A stretch of 64,000 nucleotides of DNA, taken from positions 3,149,804-3,213,803 of the forward strand of contig NW_023998431.1 in the NCBI RefSeq assembly GCF_014805625.2, in the 5' to 3' direction. The position numbers were made by a program, and so were the translations under genes. The stretch is from Glossina fuscipes (taxonomy: Eukaryota; Arthropoda; Insecta; Diptera; Glossinidae). This document shows, piece by piece, positions 24,741-36,840 of the stretch. Each line of letters opens with the position of its first letter. The first letter of the stretch is position 1. Below the pieces are notes generated by a model. It searched no databases. It was given only the letters and a program-made list of their open reading frames with translations, and was not told the DNA's origin.

Positions 24741-25000
24741 AAGAGAAAAGTAAAGCAAAAAACAAAAATAGTATCGTATGCACACTCGAGATGAAAATCA
24801 AGTTAAAACAAATCGCTTGACATTTCTTCTTCTCGTTTATTAAGACGCCAGTTTTATGGCTGACAGTGAATGAGAAAAAAAAAAGAGGAAAACAAATCAT
24901 AAATAAAGATTTCATATTTTAATTTTTTTTTTTTTTTACAAGAACATGTTAAAACTTGAGACTTTTTATTGTTCATCTAGAGTATAATATATTAGGCAGC
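22625..25000 (+). other. 3' flank or 3'UTR of the exonuclease gene, homopolymer-rich
   Basis: It is strongly A/T-rich with A-runs of 20 or more (near 22825 and 24711) and several AATAAA-type signals (for example 24126-24131). A 13-bp perfect hairpin lies at 23523-23571. No repeats of family A or B are seen, which fits a retained transcribed 3' region, but the true poly(A) site cannot be chosen from sequence alone. Frames here are A/T artefacts. Confidence 0.4.
23523..23571. other. Perfect 13-bp stem, 23-nt loop hairpin
   Basis: AAGCTACTTTCGC at 23523-23535 pairs exactly with GCGAAAGTAGCTT at 23559-23571, and a T-run follows. It could be a structured element in the 3' flank of the exonuclease gene or a tiny foldback remnant. 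Confidence 0.6.
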
Positions 25001-25740
25001 TAAGAGGATGTCGGCCGATTTTCGCATGTAACGTGTTAGTCGATTAGGCAGATTTGTCTTTCAGTTAATATTCGACGGTAACGATATATCGTATGGCAAA
25101 GTTGGATGGCTGTGATTGAGGAACGGGATTTTTTTGCTTTGTCAACAATGAATGGCTTTGGTGCGTCAAACACAAGAGTAAGCGTAATATGAAGTGTAGG
25201 TCATTATAATGAAAGGATTTAACAAAAGAATTGTATGGGGAAATCGAAGAAGGACATGGTGCATGTATTCCTTATACATAGTTAACTGGTTAAATTAATC
25301 CTCAACTAAGCTTCATGTTATTGTATTTGATAATTACCTCCTCCTCCTTACCTTTTCCTACTCAACATTTGAGTAATAACACTGGATTCTTAAGTGTACT
25401 TAAGCTCATTAAGACGCCCTTAGGCTTTTCAGACTTGACAATCAATTTTGAATGACGTCATTGGCCATATCTAGTCATAGAATAGTATATAGTTGCACGG
25501 TATATTTGCAGGGAACTTTTAAAAGTTCTACATCCAAATATGTTGATGGTTGTACAACGGAAAGCATGCCTTCTTCTTGTTCTTGCAAATTGTGCTGAGC
25601 ATTCGCTGAATTAGCTTTTAACATTTCAAATGTAGCTTAAACGGAAGATTCTGCAGTTGAATGCCTGAGGTTGACAATTTGAAAATTGTAACTCGCCTAT
25701 ATACACATGATATTTGATTGATTCACCCACACCTTGTGGA
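25001..25740. other. Spacer, nothing recognised
   Basis: The base composition is less extreme here, but there is no open frame of note and no repeat terminus. Confidence 0.45.
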
Positions 25741-26110
25741 ACGAGGACTTGACAGAGACGTCAACTCTTTATTGTAACCATCTATTCAGTCGATCTAAGT
25801 CTGTCTGCGCATACTATCCACCTGTCCACCTGTCGTTCATTTTGCATATTTGTGTTCACGTCGAAATTTTCAAAATATTTCGATGAAATTTAATACATTG
25901 GCATGTTTTAGTCAAACGACGAACGCTATTGAAAAATAGTTCGGGTTGAAGCACTTTTTCGACCACTTTCCATAGAACGGCTCGTTTTGAAAAGGCGTTA
26001 TGTGAATACCTATACGATATTTAATTGTGGAGCAATGGCCCACGACAGTGTATTTTGACGTTCTATAAACACAGAATTCCTTTTTTTCATATTTAAATAA
26101 TGAGAAGCGG
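25740..26110 (+). repeat. Family B repeat fragment
   Basis: It contains ACACCTTGTGGAACGAGG, a CTGTCTGCGC...CACCTGTCC array, an AATATTTCGATGAAATTT block and GAACGGCTCGTTTTGAAAAG. These match 5800-5950 and 29950-30300 in order. Confidence 0.5.
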
Positions 26111-26800
26111 CTAAAATATTTTTGAGTACCTCGTAAAGTGCATAAAATTGTTTTTTGATGGCGTCTAAAATTTTGCCGCTTCGCTACTTGTTAACACAAA
26201 CTACTTAAAAAATTGTTTTCGAAACTGTTACCACATATCACTTAAGTTTCGTAACGAATATTAATTAACGCAATTTAAAGGCAGTATTTTTTTCGCAAAT
26301 AGATAAACGAAGAGCGGCATAGAAATGAACGAGTTTTTTTTTTTCAAAAAAATGAAGTAAAGTTTATCTATTAAGCAAAAGCGATAACTTAATATGTATT
26401 TTATCCAAGTAAGTTTTTATGAGCGAATGGTGTACGAAGATGCTCAACGTAGCCAAAGTGCTGCCGGTTTATGGTACGACAATTATTTATGAGGTGAAGC
26501 TGTAAGACAATGGTCAACCGGCGCTAAGTTAATGTAATTTTTTTAAATCGGTAACTTATTTCCTTCGAAATGCGGAACAAGCGGGGAGTGACTTGCACAC
26601 AAATGCACTTCCATCTTTTGCATCATCAAAGTATAAGAGGTTAAGTGGTCTATAAGAAAATAATATGAAGGTCGGGTGAGTGACAAAAATAATAAGAACA
26701 TGTATGCCGATGTCACCTGCTGATGGGATTCCTAATCTTGGTATCAAGGTCCGCGGTATATATCCAATGTTTATATATATTTTAAACATTAACGCAGAAG
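26111..26800. other. Spacer with unidentified minus-strand frame
   Basis: A 77-codon minus frame (26556-26789) includes PRLGIPSAGDIGIH. I do not recognise it. It could be repeat-derived since it adjoins a possible tRNA-like SINE on the same strand. Confidence 0.2.
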
Positions 26801-26814
26801 ATGTGGATTAACCC

Positions 26815-27065
26815 GATAAACAAACAAACAAACAAACTCATAAAATAAGTATGCATTCCATGGGCAGAAAAACTCATTAAAAATTTATTGCTCACTATTC
26901 TCCCTTTAGTCAAGCAATTTTTTTGATTGGTAAGTGTTTTGTAAGTGCCCCGAGCAACTGAGCACTCACCGTACACAGTTCGTTATTAAAATATTGTCTA
27001 TCGCATTGAGAATCGAAACCTAGGTCTGCCCACTTGATACTACTTGACTATTCGTAAGCCCGCAA
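26815..27065 (-). mobile_element. Possible second class of tRNA-like SINE
   Basis: On the minus strand TAGTCAAGTAG (about 27045-27055) fits the box A pattern and GGTTTCGATTCTC (about 27014) resembles box B. About 200 bp of body runs to a GTTTGTTTGTTTGTTT run near 26818-26836. Box spacing is short for a tRNA. No target duplication was found, so this is a weak call. Confidence 0.25.
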
Positions 27066-28127
27066 TACATTGGAGGATTACAAAAATCGAATATAACCTC
27101 AAAAATTGGGAAATTTCGAAATATGCTCAAAATTTGTAAAATCTTCCTTCTTTCCTCTGCAGGGAACCTGAAAACGTAGAGAGCTTCTTTTCCAACTATG
27201 CTTTTAAATTTACTCCTTTAAATGCCTTCAAAATTTTCAAATTCAATTAAAGTCCAAATGCTACTACATATCTTATTATAAATTCTATATTTACTTCTCT
27301 CTTCTCACAACGTTTCGTTAAACGTGACGTTAAACGTGAAGCCCCTTAATCTGAAATCATATGTAAATAAAGAAAAACAAGGTGTTGAAATTTTTTATTT
27401 AGAGAAAGTTGAATACAAAAGATGTAATGAAATTGAGATTTAAGGAAATCAACTGAAAAATGCAAAGAATGATTATCAACACTTATTAGGCAACGTTATG
27501 AAAGAAGAAAAGCTTATTTTTTCGGTTCCACGTCTCACTCCGATTTGACACATATATGGTGGCAGTGTTGGCAAATCGATACAATTTCTGAATAGTAGCT
27601 AATTTCGAACGATGCGTATGAAAAGATCTCAAAATCGTGAAAGTTAGTTTACAGGTACAGGCCTACAGTGCTGCTTTTATTACTTTCAAAACAACCAAAT
27701 TCGTTTCGATTTCCGTTTGTTGATTGAACGTTGCTTTTTGATGGGAGAAACAACAGCTTGGCTTTCAGCATTGGCTTGAAAGGTGAACAAAGTTGTTTGA
27801 ATAGCGGTGATGCTCATCCGAATTCGACACATGTTCCAAAAAAAAAACATAAAAAAAGTGCAACAAACCCGCCTTCATCATTTGGTGAAATAAGCTTTAA
27901 TGTCCCTAACCGCTTCTCTAGGCACTTTATTTTGGTTAAGCTTAGTCAGTGTAAATACAATTATAAGATGTTTAATCCGCTCAGAGTTGTTTGCAAGAAC
28001 CTAAATGACGTCTATCACTTATTCTCGCTATCGGACTCTTTAAACTCCATTAAAGCAACATTGCTTAATACGCGCGATTTACCTATGTCTTACCTAAACT
28101 AGTTTTTATCCTTAAAAGTCTTTACGA
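27066..28127. other. Spacer with an unidentified 123-codon frame
   Basis: The plus frame 27731-28102 opens at a TTG and has mixed composition with no known motif. No splice context is evident. It is left unassigned as probable chance or an old repeat. Confidence 0.2.
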
Positions 28128-28432
28128 TTGGAAAATGAATTGTTGTTAAGTATTATCGGTTGCCAGGCTTATGCATGTTTGCGATGGCTTAGGGGCTCAT
28201 TTGCAATTTGGTCGTGTACCGGTTGTAAGTGTGGCTCTATCCTGGTTGTGTACATGCTCTTTTTTCTTTTCTTTCCGTCTTATTTGTTTTATTGTACTTA
28301 TACTAAGTTTTATTATTAATTTAAGATATGTTTTGCTTTAAGTGCCAATTGAACACGACTGTTATTTGTTTAGTCGAGTTTCATATATAAGTAGAATTAA
28401 AATAAATAAATAAATAAATAAATAAAAAGAAA
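28128..28432 (+). mobile_element. Possible non-LTR retroelement 3' end with (TAAA)n tail
   Basis: A block of more balanced composition (28140-28260, including GGTTGCCAGGC and GCGATGGCTTAGGGGCTC) is followed by an A/T-rich segment and a (TAAA)n-type run at about 28401-28428. Such simple tails are usual for jockey/RTE-like LINEs or their SINEs. No reverse transcriptase is visible and no duplication was found. Confidence 0.25.
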
Positions 28433-29915
28433 AAAAAATCATTTTGAAAGACCGAAAAGGAAAGTTGCGTGCATGACAAAGATCTGTTCATTTTTGATCA
28501 AAAAACAACTATCTGTTAAATCCATTTAGGCGAAATAAAACACATTTTTTCTAGCGCTGCATACATCGCTTAGATAAAACATCACTGCGCTCCAAAATCA
28601 AATTGACAAATTAGCTGAATGACAACAACCAGCGGAAGGGGTCCAAAACGACAAAAAAGGCAAAAGACCACTTGGGAGGTTATGGTGGCCGTATTCTGGC
28701 ATGTGCACGGTATAATATTCACCAATTATCTTGAAAAGGGAAGAAGGATCGATAGCGGGTTTCATGCAGCGTTATAAGTGCGACTGAATGACGGAATTGC
28801 GAAGAGACGCCAAGTTTGACGAATGCCTTCTAACTTAGATTTATCTTTAAATGCTTCCGAAATAACATTTTTCCCGCCGTTAGAAAAAGTACAAAAATAC
28901 ATTATTTACGTCACGTTTTTGTTTTTATTTTTTGACTGCATTTTTTTACTACGTGTTCGTGATTTGATAGATTAATTATAACGCAGATATTCATATGAAT
29001 GAAAATATCGGAAATTTCACTTTCACATTTTTTGTTTCATCAAATAATGAAATTAATTGCATAAATTTATTTCATTTTGACTTTGATGTAAAACACAATT
29101 AAGTAAACATATTTTAATAATCAATCAAGCACGAGAGAAGTAAGATACTTGTACATAGAAAATTGCGATCTACGGTGTATGACGTATCACAGACACGCAA
29201 TATTGTCATTTGTATTTACTACTATTTTACCTAAGTAAGGTATGAAGATATATATATATATATATGGCATGCATTAATTGTAATTAAACTTTGAAACCGA
29301 AACTCCCCACGTGTCCCTATTTACCGCTTAGAAGTAAATTTTTAATGAAATTAGCTTATGCGGGGTGTATAAGATGTTTAACAGACTGTTCTCATTATAG
29401 TTAAACTAATAAAATTTAAAATAAATAAAATTTACAAAATATCATGTTAAACTCTTAAAGTGCCTGCACAGTAGTAATCTCCCAGCTAAACCAATGTTAA
29501 GTCTTCGAAAAGCTGCAAGTTTTTGGGTATATCTAAAGAATCTTTTAATGCGATGCCATTTGGTTCGAATATTAATAATAACGATATGGTACTTTTTTAA
29601 AATATGTTGCATAATCTGCTCTAGGCGACGCTTACGCCATAATTGTTGTAAAGAGTGCGGTCGGCAAGAAATTTACGTTCATCTTATACGCTGCTTATTT
29701 GACAACAACTACTTAACAAGGATCACAATTGGATTCGGCTTAGCAGAATTTTTTACATGCGCTGCGTTTGCCTTAAATAAAACACCCAAAAATTAAAATT
29801 TCTATATATTCTGTCAAATTATAAGATCGCCCGTTCAATACATGTGGCACTCTTTCGTGGGAAAAAATGTAGTTTTTTTCTTCTTCTTGAATATAGAAGT
29901 GGTCTTGGCTTATTA
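28433..29915. other. AT-rich spacer
   Basis: A TA run lies near 29250-29266. The 100-codon frame 29494-29796 has no known motif. Nothing else is recognised. Confidence 0.4.
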
Positions 29916-29919
29916 TACC

Positions 29920-30332
29920 CTACACTACTTATGGTACAATACGCAGAAAGACTTAGGATAGACCCATCCTTTATTATACCGATCGATACGGAATCATTTT
30001 TTAAATGGATTTAGGCTTCACCATTCCTCTGTCTATCTTGTTTTCTTGTGTTCATCTTAAAAGAAAATATGCATTTGTGTCACCCACAGTGCTTAAGGCA
30101 AAATCTGCATTTATCAAAGTTTTTCTCTCCGTCCGTCTATTTTGTTTTTTTATTTTCAACAATCTATAGATAATCTGATGGAATTCGGTACGCCGACATG
30201 TTTTAGCCCAAGGACGAACATTATTAAAATGATTTGATCGGACTACTTTTTTGCACGCTTCTCACATAGCGCCTTATTTTAACTAGTCGCGGTGTAGGAT
30301 ATTCAAGAGTGGACTGTGGCCCCCTATAATAT
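29920..30332 (+). repeat. Family B repeat, short copy with both ends
   Basis: The left end TTATTATACCCTACACTAC (29921) and the right end GCGGTGTAGGATATTCAAGAG (about 30290) are inverted relative to each other. The inside has GATAGACCCATCCTTTATTATACCG, a CTCCGTCCGTCTATT array and GATCGGACTACTTTTTTGC. At about 410 bp it appears to be a complete or internally deleted family B element. Confidence 0.55.
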
Positions 30333-31019
30333 TTTTACTCCTTTTGTATTGTAAGAGTGTGCTTCGTCCGATTTTTTTTCATTTTTCAACATAACATGCT
30401 TACAAGAACTTGTAACGCTTGTGCCAGAAAATTAAAAGTCGAACGATACACCGTTAAAAGGTCTAAAGAGATTCCTGTTAAAGATCTAATTCTTGTTATA
30501 TTTTTAAATGCTATATATGAGCTAAATGCAGACCCGCTGTTTACTGTTTGCTACAATTTAAAGAAATCTTTGTCTGAGATTATGAAATATAAAGTAACAA
30601 ATTCGGAACATATCTTGATCATTTATTCGTTTAGAAATTAAATGGCGAAATGAACTCGAATGTGTCCAATAGAACGACGTAATACTGCTAAGTAATGCAC
30701 TAATAGCAATTTTCCGTAAAGCAAAATAAGCACGAAACAAACGAAATGATTTGTTTTTTTTTTTTTTTTGGAATCTCATAATATTTTCATGAACGAAAAG
30801 ACATTCAATATGAGGTTACTCTATTAATAAAGCAAGAAGGAGTTGTAGAAGAACAAAACGTGCTTATTAGAGAATCACTATTTTTGTAGTAAGTTTTCAC
30901 CATTTTAACACGTTCGGCGCGATTGCTAACGGAAAAAATCGGCTACACCTTCTCCATTTTATAGTGTGTCATAGTTAAATTTTTTTCAAAACCTTTATAA
31001 TGTAGAGGAACAAACTTAA

Positions 31020-31330
31020 AAAAGCCCATAAACTGCATAAGTTCTTGGCCAGTCTGATATTCAGTATGCATCTAAGCATATCCGTCCGTTCATCCGTTCA
31101 TCTGCCCCTATGCACAATGGTGTAGTATTTGTGGTAGACATTTTCCCGTTCGCAAAAATGAAGATATCCCCTACAAACTTGGAGCAGAGTTGCAAAAGGA
31201 CCCGAATTGTGAACCCTTTTGGTTGCCATGCTTGTTTCTCATAAACTGCAACACATACACCATACAAATTTTCACTTTTATTCTGAAAATAGAAAATGTC
31301 GATCGAATATTATAGAATATTAATTCGTTT
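31020..31330 (+). repeat. Family A repeat fragment
   Basis: It has AAGCCCATAAACTGCATAAG, AAGCATATCCGTCCGTTCATC, GGTAGACATTTTCCCGTTCGC and AATGAAGATATCC in family A order. It lies immediately upstream of another copy (31365). Confidence 0.5.
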
Positions 31331-31364
31331 TTTTTTTTTTTAAGTCACGACTCCATCTTTTTTA

Positions 31365-32110
31365 TATCCATCACCATTGCCCCATAAGAGATTGAAAAAA
31401 AGGAAAAATGCAAATTTGCATACTCTATAATATTAGGTGGGTCTGGCTGATATTTTTTACTTTGTGGAAATTAACAAAGGTGTTCTCAGTTTTGGTTGCA
31501 TCGGCGTGTAGGCGTTGTTAGCGGGTCCTTTCCCTTGTTTGGACTATTTTCAAACTCTTTGCAGGCTATATCTTTTGTTTAGCAAGCGGGAGAATGGCTA
31601 ACAAATACTGCATGGTTGGGCAGACGGGCACATGGATAGACAATCAGAAGGGAGATGCTTAGATGTGTTTCGAATCAAAATATGGTCAAAATAGACTTTA
31701 TAGGGTTTTTGAAGGTTACTTCTACGCGTTGCAAAGATAGTGAAAAAAAAAAATAAAATTTTGATATACTATGATATTGGGTAGACGTAGTCATTTTTTT
31801 TCTCATTTTTGTACAAGTGGTATGGGATCTCGCACAGACCATACGTTCAAATTGTTGTACATTTATCTGCTGTAAATATTGAGTAACGAGGATGAGTAAT
31901 GGGCATGTTCTTCTACGGATTTGCCCCATTCTCAACACCAACTTACGTGCAAGAGCTTCCAACGTATCTGCCAAATTTGAAGTCGATAGCTTCATTTTTC
32001 CTCTCAGGAAGATGTTTACAACAGGCAGTGCACAGACGGATAGACGGACAATCAAAGAAACGGACATTTAGAATTTGATGCTGATGGATGTTGCAAACGA
32101 TATGAATGCA
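31365..32110 (-). repeat. Family A repeat, long copy
   Basis: It is collinear with 1421-2130. Shared blocks include a terminus TTTTTATATCCATCACC, CTCTATAATATTAGGTGGG, GCGGGAGAATGGCTAACAAA, GGTAGACGTAGTCATTTTTT and CAAATTTGAAGTCGATAGC. The last block ends in GAATTTGATGCTGATG near 32090. The far terminus is missing. Frame 31675-32067 (-) lies inside and is a chance frame. Confidence 0.6.
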
Positions 32111-32819
32111 CTGTCGATGATGGGCATAAAAATTAAATGTCCGCGTATGTAAGTGGCTGTTTTTATAATTATAATAGCGAATACTTTCGTAAATCTATTT
32201 TCATTTGCCTCTCTTTCTAAAAGAGGATACTGAATAACCGATGTTCTCATTAAGTGTTATACCGTAAGCAGAGACGCTTTTACTCCATTTTAAGTGCTAT
32301 AAAAGCCAATTAACTCGCGGAACATCTCTGATACAGATCTCGAGACGTTACTATGTTAAAAGTGAAATGAAAAAGTATGACCAGTGTTCACCAATTTGTT
32401 AAAGAACGCGATCGTCTCATGAAAGTTTTATTTAAGCTTTAACGAGCACTGGGTACGACCAATGTCAACTTAACTACCGTCGAAAGATAAATCTAAATAA
32501 AGGTACATGTGTGCTTATGTGTGTTCATAGAAAGAATAAATTTTGTACAACAACACTGTTTTTCGTAGTATAAATGAAACCAATGAAAATTTCATGAACG
32601 TGAACTTAAACTTATGTCTATATCTAAACAAAAACAAAAAAAAAAAAAAAAAAAAAAAAACATTAAAAATATAAAAAAAAACGCTGTGGCTTATCAAAAA
32701 TACATTTAAAAAGTTAGATTTTTTTATATCATGTTCGCTTAACCGCATGGCAAAACTTCAAAACTCTACTTTCGTTTTTATTTGCGTTTGGAAATAAACA
32801 AAATATAACGACTAAGAAA

Positions 32820-33340
32820 ATTATATTTGGTTGCAGTCAAATCTTTTATACCCACCACTTTCATCTTAAAAAAAAAAAAAAAAAAAAAAAACAATGGGAA
32901 ATAGTAAATTTCAATACTTTATGAGAGGGCGTGACCAATTTTCTTCATTTCTACACAAGTGCTTAGCCATCGAAACCCACGAAATATACGGGAAAAGTGT
33001 TATCGTTGGACATTTTGCGACTCATTAGTAATGAGCAAAAGAGTCATAGGTGTTTTTACTTTGCCCTGTACTGTAGATGGTCCCCGTGCCCGATTTGATG
33101 CGCTTTCACTGCTAAATTGAATCCAAGAGCTTATTTAAAATCAATATTTAGATTTTTCCGCTGAATGTGCATCATAAATTTTATATAGACGGACCGACAG
33201 ACATGATTATATCCATTCAGTATTTGATACTGATGAGAATTATATGTATTGTGTAAGGTCTCTTAAGTTTTATTTCGGATGTTGTTGCAAACGTTTTGAT
33301 AAAACGCATTCACCTTCATGTGTAAAAAAAGGCAATCTGA
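32820..33340 (-). repeat. Family A repeat, shorter copy
   Basis: It opens with TATATTTGGTTGCAGTC then AAATCTTTTATACCCACCAC, includes a long A-run, GAGAGGGCGTGACCAATTTT, a GACGGACCGACAGAC array and CAGTATTTGATACTGATG. It ends near GTTGCAAACGTTTTG. At about 0.5 kb it lacks the second half seen in the copies at 1421 and 51165. Confidence 0.55.
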
Positions 33341-34190
33341 TGGTTTTGGTTACTTTTGCCATTTGTAAACTTTACATTGAAATTAGATTGGCTAAGTTCA
33401 AATTGTCTGTACATCCATCCGTTCACTTCATTCAAAAAGGCGAAAAATACAATAAAGTTACATTATCACATGAATTTAAGTTTCAAAGGTGAGTTGTTGT
33501 TGTGCCTTTCCCTTTTAAATTTTAGTTTTTTAGTTTTTCAGTGCTTCTTTTTTGTTTTTTCTTTCCTAGTTTTTACGAAAGCGAAAGTGGTTGGTTTAGT
33601 TTTATGGCTAGCTAATTTAGATTAAGTGCAGATAGAAGGTGGTAGGTGAACTGTTTAAAAATGAAGCTTTAACACTAGACCTATCGAGGACGCGCATTTA
33701 ACATGTTTTATATAAGCTTTCCGATATATATAGCAATCTCTAATCATATTAAACGATTTGATAAAGACTTAATAAGATTTCGAACTACCTGGCACTACCT
33801 GGTTTTTAGGATCGATTTATAACAAACAACCTTAAAGCCCTCGAGTCCTGAGCTTGCGGACGCTTGCTTACTTTCTTATCCGCAAAAACATTAAAAAAGC
33901 TTCTAAGACGTACTAATGTAAGAGATCGAAGCGAAAAATTATTGTTACAATTTTCGATCAATCCCAAGGAGTTATGCAAAGGTTTTTAAAGACCGAAAAT
34001 TTCTTTCAGTAATTGAAAAAACGAACTCGCTGTAAATCAATAATTTTCACACGCTTACTCAAATGGTAATGGTTTTTCTAACTTCTAAGGATTCTGCAAA
34101 TAGCATTCAACTACGAGATGGTGAGGTAACTTGGACGAAAAACTATAAAGAAATTATACGTGCAACGAACGTGACAAATACATACATGAT
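33341..34190. other. Spacer, nothing recognised
   Basis: Short frames at 33244-33625 are Phe-rich noise and the first overlaps the family A end. No element termini are seen. Confidence 0.4.
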
Positions 34191-34196
34191 AGGCGT

Positions 34197-34420
34197 TCAT
34201 CTAATATAATACGTGTTACATTTGTAAAATATGTTATGTGTTTCATTACTATATTCACAATAAAAAATATATCGGTCAATAAGTCCCAGAACCAGGGAAT
34301 TAGGGAAGTTCATTTTTCTGAATTTTTTGCAAACTACGATTTTCATCACCGACATAGTCACCTTCAAGAATGGAATAATTAGTGCAATCACGTTTTTCAA
34401 AATGATAGTGATCTCTTATT
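34197..34420 (-). mobile_element. Possible mariner 3' end (transposase C-terminus)
   Basis: On the minus strand, in the frame reading CTNYSILEGDYVGDEN, there is a short match to the conserved C-terminal mariner segment of the type EGDYVE. A stop and about 50 bp then lead to TTCTGGGACTTATTGACCG, which has the look of a mariner terminal repeat. The rest of the transposase is absent. Confidence 0.35.
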
Positions 34421-35340
34421 AGACAACATCCATATATTGGTCTTGAGCCTTTTTGATCGAAGTGCCGGATTTTAGAAAATGCAAATAAACGCCGTTTTGA
34501 CTAAGTTACGTTATTTTAGTTATCCAACGTGTCTATGTATATATATTATTTAAAACGAGAAGGTATAAAGAATGCCAGTATCAATAATCATTCAACGTTG
34601 GAAGCGTTGATAGCTATTTACGAATAGGTTGTACCCAATTTGGGCTATCACGACACACCGTTGATCTTACCAGTTCAACGTGAAATTACACTGCAACTAG
34701 GATAATAAGATGCCTTTTGTTAAACTAAAATTTTTTGTTTCAACTACAATTGCTTTATATATATGTGTAGAGATAAGATGATTCAATTAATTCCTTTCGT
34801 TCTATGTTTCCATTTTCATTTCGGGCGCCACTGAGTACTCTTTGGAACAAAATGCCTCTGAACAGTTCAGGAGTTTGTAAAGGATGTAAAGTAAATATCA
34901 ATGCCCCACTGAAAAAGGGAAACCAATTGTTAGGAATTGAAGTCGAACTATAAACAATGTTGTCTCAGACAGTTCTTGAAAGACGTCACGTCAAAGAAAG
35001 ACCTTTTCGTACCATTTTACATTATGTAATGTATTTCTTGAACCGATTAAATTACGATAGCCATAATTACACCAAAATTTTAGCGAAATTTTCCCATCTC
35101 TTGTATAATATGCGAACAACAACCAAATGTGGTTCAAATCCAAAAAGAAATTGTAAAATGGTTTTTAAACACAATTCTGTACGGCGACACCATGATAATG
35201 CGACCGAAATAGCCCTACGATCACTTGTTTCATCGACACTGCGTACTCCTCCAGTTCGCATATATAAAAGATCGAGTTCTCTCTCATCTTAAATTCTAAA
35301 ACTCAGAATGTCGATCAATGTAGAGAGGAGATGCGATTAT
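34421..35340. other. Spacer with an unidentified 111-codon frame
   Basis: The plus frame 34957-35292 starts at a TTG and is Arg/Ser-rich at its end with no known domain. Its composition is less A/T-driven than other spurious frames, so it may be an exon or element remnant, but I see no supporting splice site. Confidence 0.2.
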
Positions 35341-35344
35341 ATTA

Positions 35345-36840
35345 CATCGTATTGGAATATAGTTTGCATACCCTACATAGAAATACTAATTTTCAAATTT
35401 ACCTTACGCTATATAACCGTACAGTAGGTATGACCTCATTGAACTGTAAGGAAGACACTTCTTTTTGAGACAAGCATATGTCAAATTATATGCCGCATTG
35501 TTTTTTATCTTTAGTTTGATTTCGCTCGGAAACATATTATGTGTTTATAGTCCCTCGAAGAATATGTATTCCGATTTCGCCGGCTTAAAGATGGTTGATG
35601 GCTTGGAAAAAATATTCTTTATTTTCACAAACTTTTCAATCATTTCATGGGCTAAACGATTTCCTCTTGACGATAACTTCACCCTAATCAAGTACATGTT
35701 AAGAGACCCAATAACGCCTAGTTCATAATCCAATTTTAATCGTATAAAAAGAATTCAAAGAGTTCACATATTATATATAATAAGTAGGAAGATAATCGTA
35801 TGACCAGGCCAACCGTTACATACTCGTAACCACTTCGCCTAGTACAGCTATTCATTCGTTTTAAAATAAGACACAAAAATTACGCGTTATTCTCATGCAA
35901 AGGTATACTTTTAATAAAAGCCCGCATATTGGAGGATTCCCAAAACATCACATGGCATGGCTCAAATTTACCAAGCGTAATTTAATACCTACAAATGTTA
36001 TTTTTCGGTTTCCTGCCCAAAAAAAAAAAGAATATAAATTATACGCTCTCTCCATATAATTGATTGCTTTTCATAACCCCTATATAAGTGAGGGTCGAAA
36101 AAATAGGCGTATATGATCCAAATTCCCTACTGTAAATTTTTTTCGTAAATTGCTATCATGGGACAATTTCTATCATTAAAAATTAAATGTTTTCCTGATG
36201 GGCTCTCTATTCATGAGACACTTTACATGGAATGGAGTCCAAGAAATGGATTCGTGCGGCTCAAATTTGGTCCCCTTAATTTTTATGTCAAATTGCTATA
36301 ATAAAAAAATTTCCTTTACAAAGCATTAGCAATCAGGCCTTTTTGGCATATAAAGATTAACATTTCCTAAGAAGCCCGCATATGGGCTAATATCCAAAAA
36401 CTAAACCTACGTGATCGAAATCCAGTAAGGTTGATTTCTTTGTCAATTTACTATTATGAACTAATTTTCATCATGAAATATTGAAAATTACAACACTTTA
36501 CGATATAAAAATACACCTTTCGTAGAGACGGTAATAAGAGAATGGATTCCATAAATTGGCAAAACCGAACCAAAATTTTCATACCACTTAAGAATGTCGA
36601 AAAACTATTACCCCGCAATTTTTGATACGAAATTCTGAAATAACTCGAAAATTGCGCCCTGTAGGTTGAACACCAAAATACATGGACGGGCATGCGTACA
36701 GAGGGACCGACAAACTTATAATAGATTTCTGAACTGATCGGTATAATAAAAGGTGTGCCTATATAAATCCATTCTAGTCTCACCTACAGTCAATATTACT
36801 TAATATATCCTTATACCACAGGTGGTGTAGGATATAAACG
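35345..36840 (+). repeat. Family B repeat, long copy (about 1.5 kb)
   Basis: The left end TATAGTTTGCATACCCTACA (35357) and right end GGTGGTGTAGGATATAAACG (36823) are inverted. The body has repeated blocks of the type GATCCAAATTCCCTACTGTAAA, ATTTTCATCATGAAATATT and GGAGTCCAAGAAATGG. It is collinear with 62592-63680. Within the body similar 150-250 bp modules recur, each with a MCATATA...GGGCT start and a CATGGGACAATTT-like end. Confidence 0.55.

Noticed and set aside
35067..35261. Minus-strand 64-codon frame
   Set aside because: It is antisense to another doubtful frame, with no motif or splice support.
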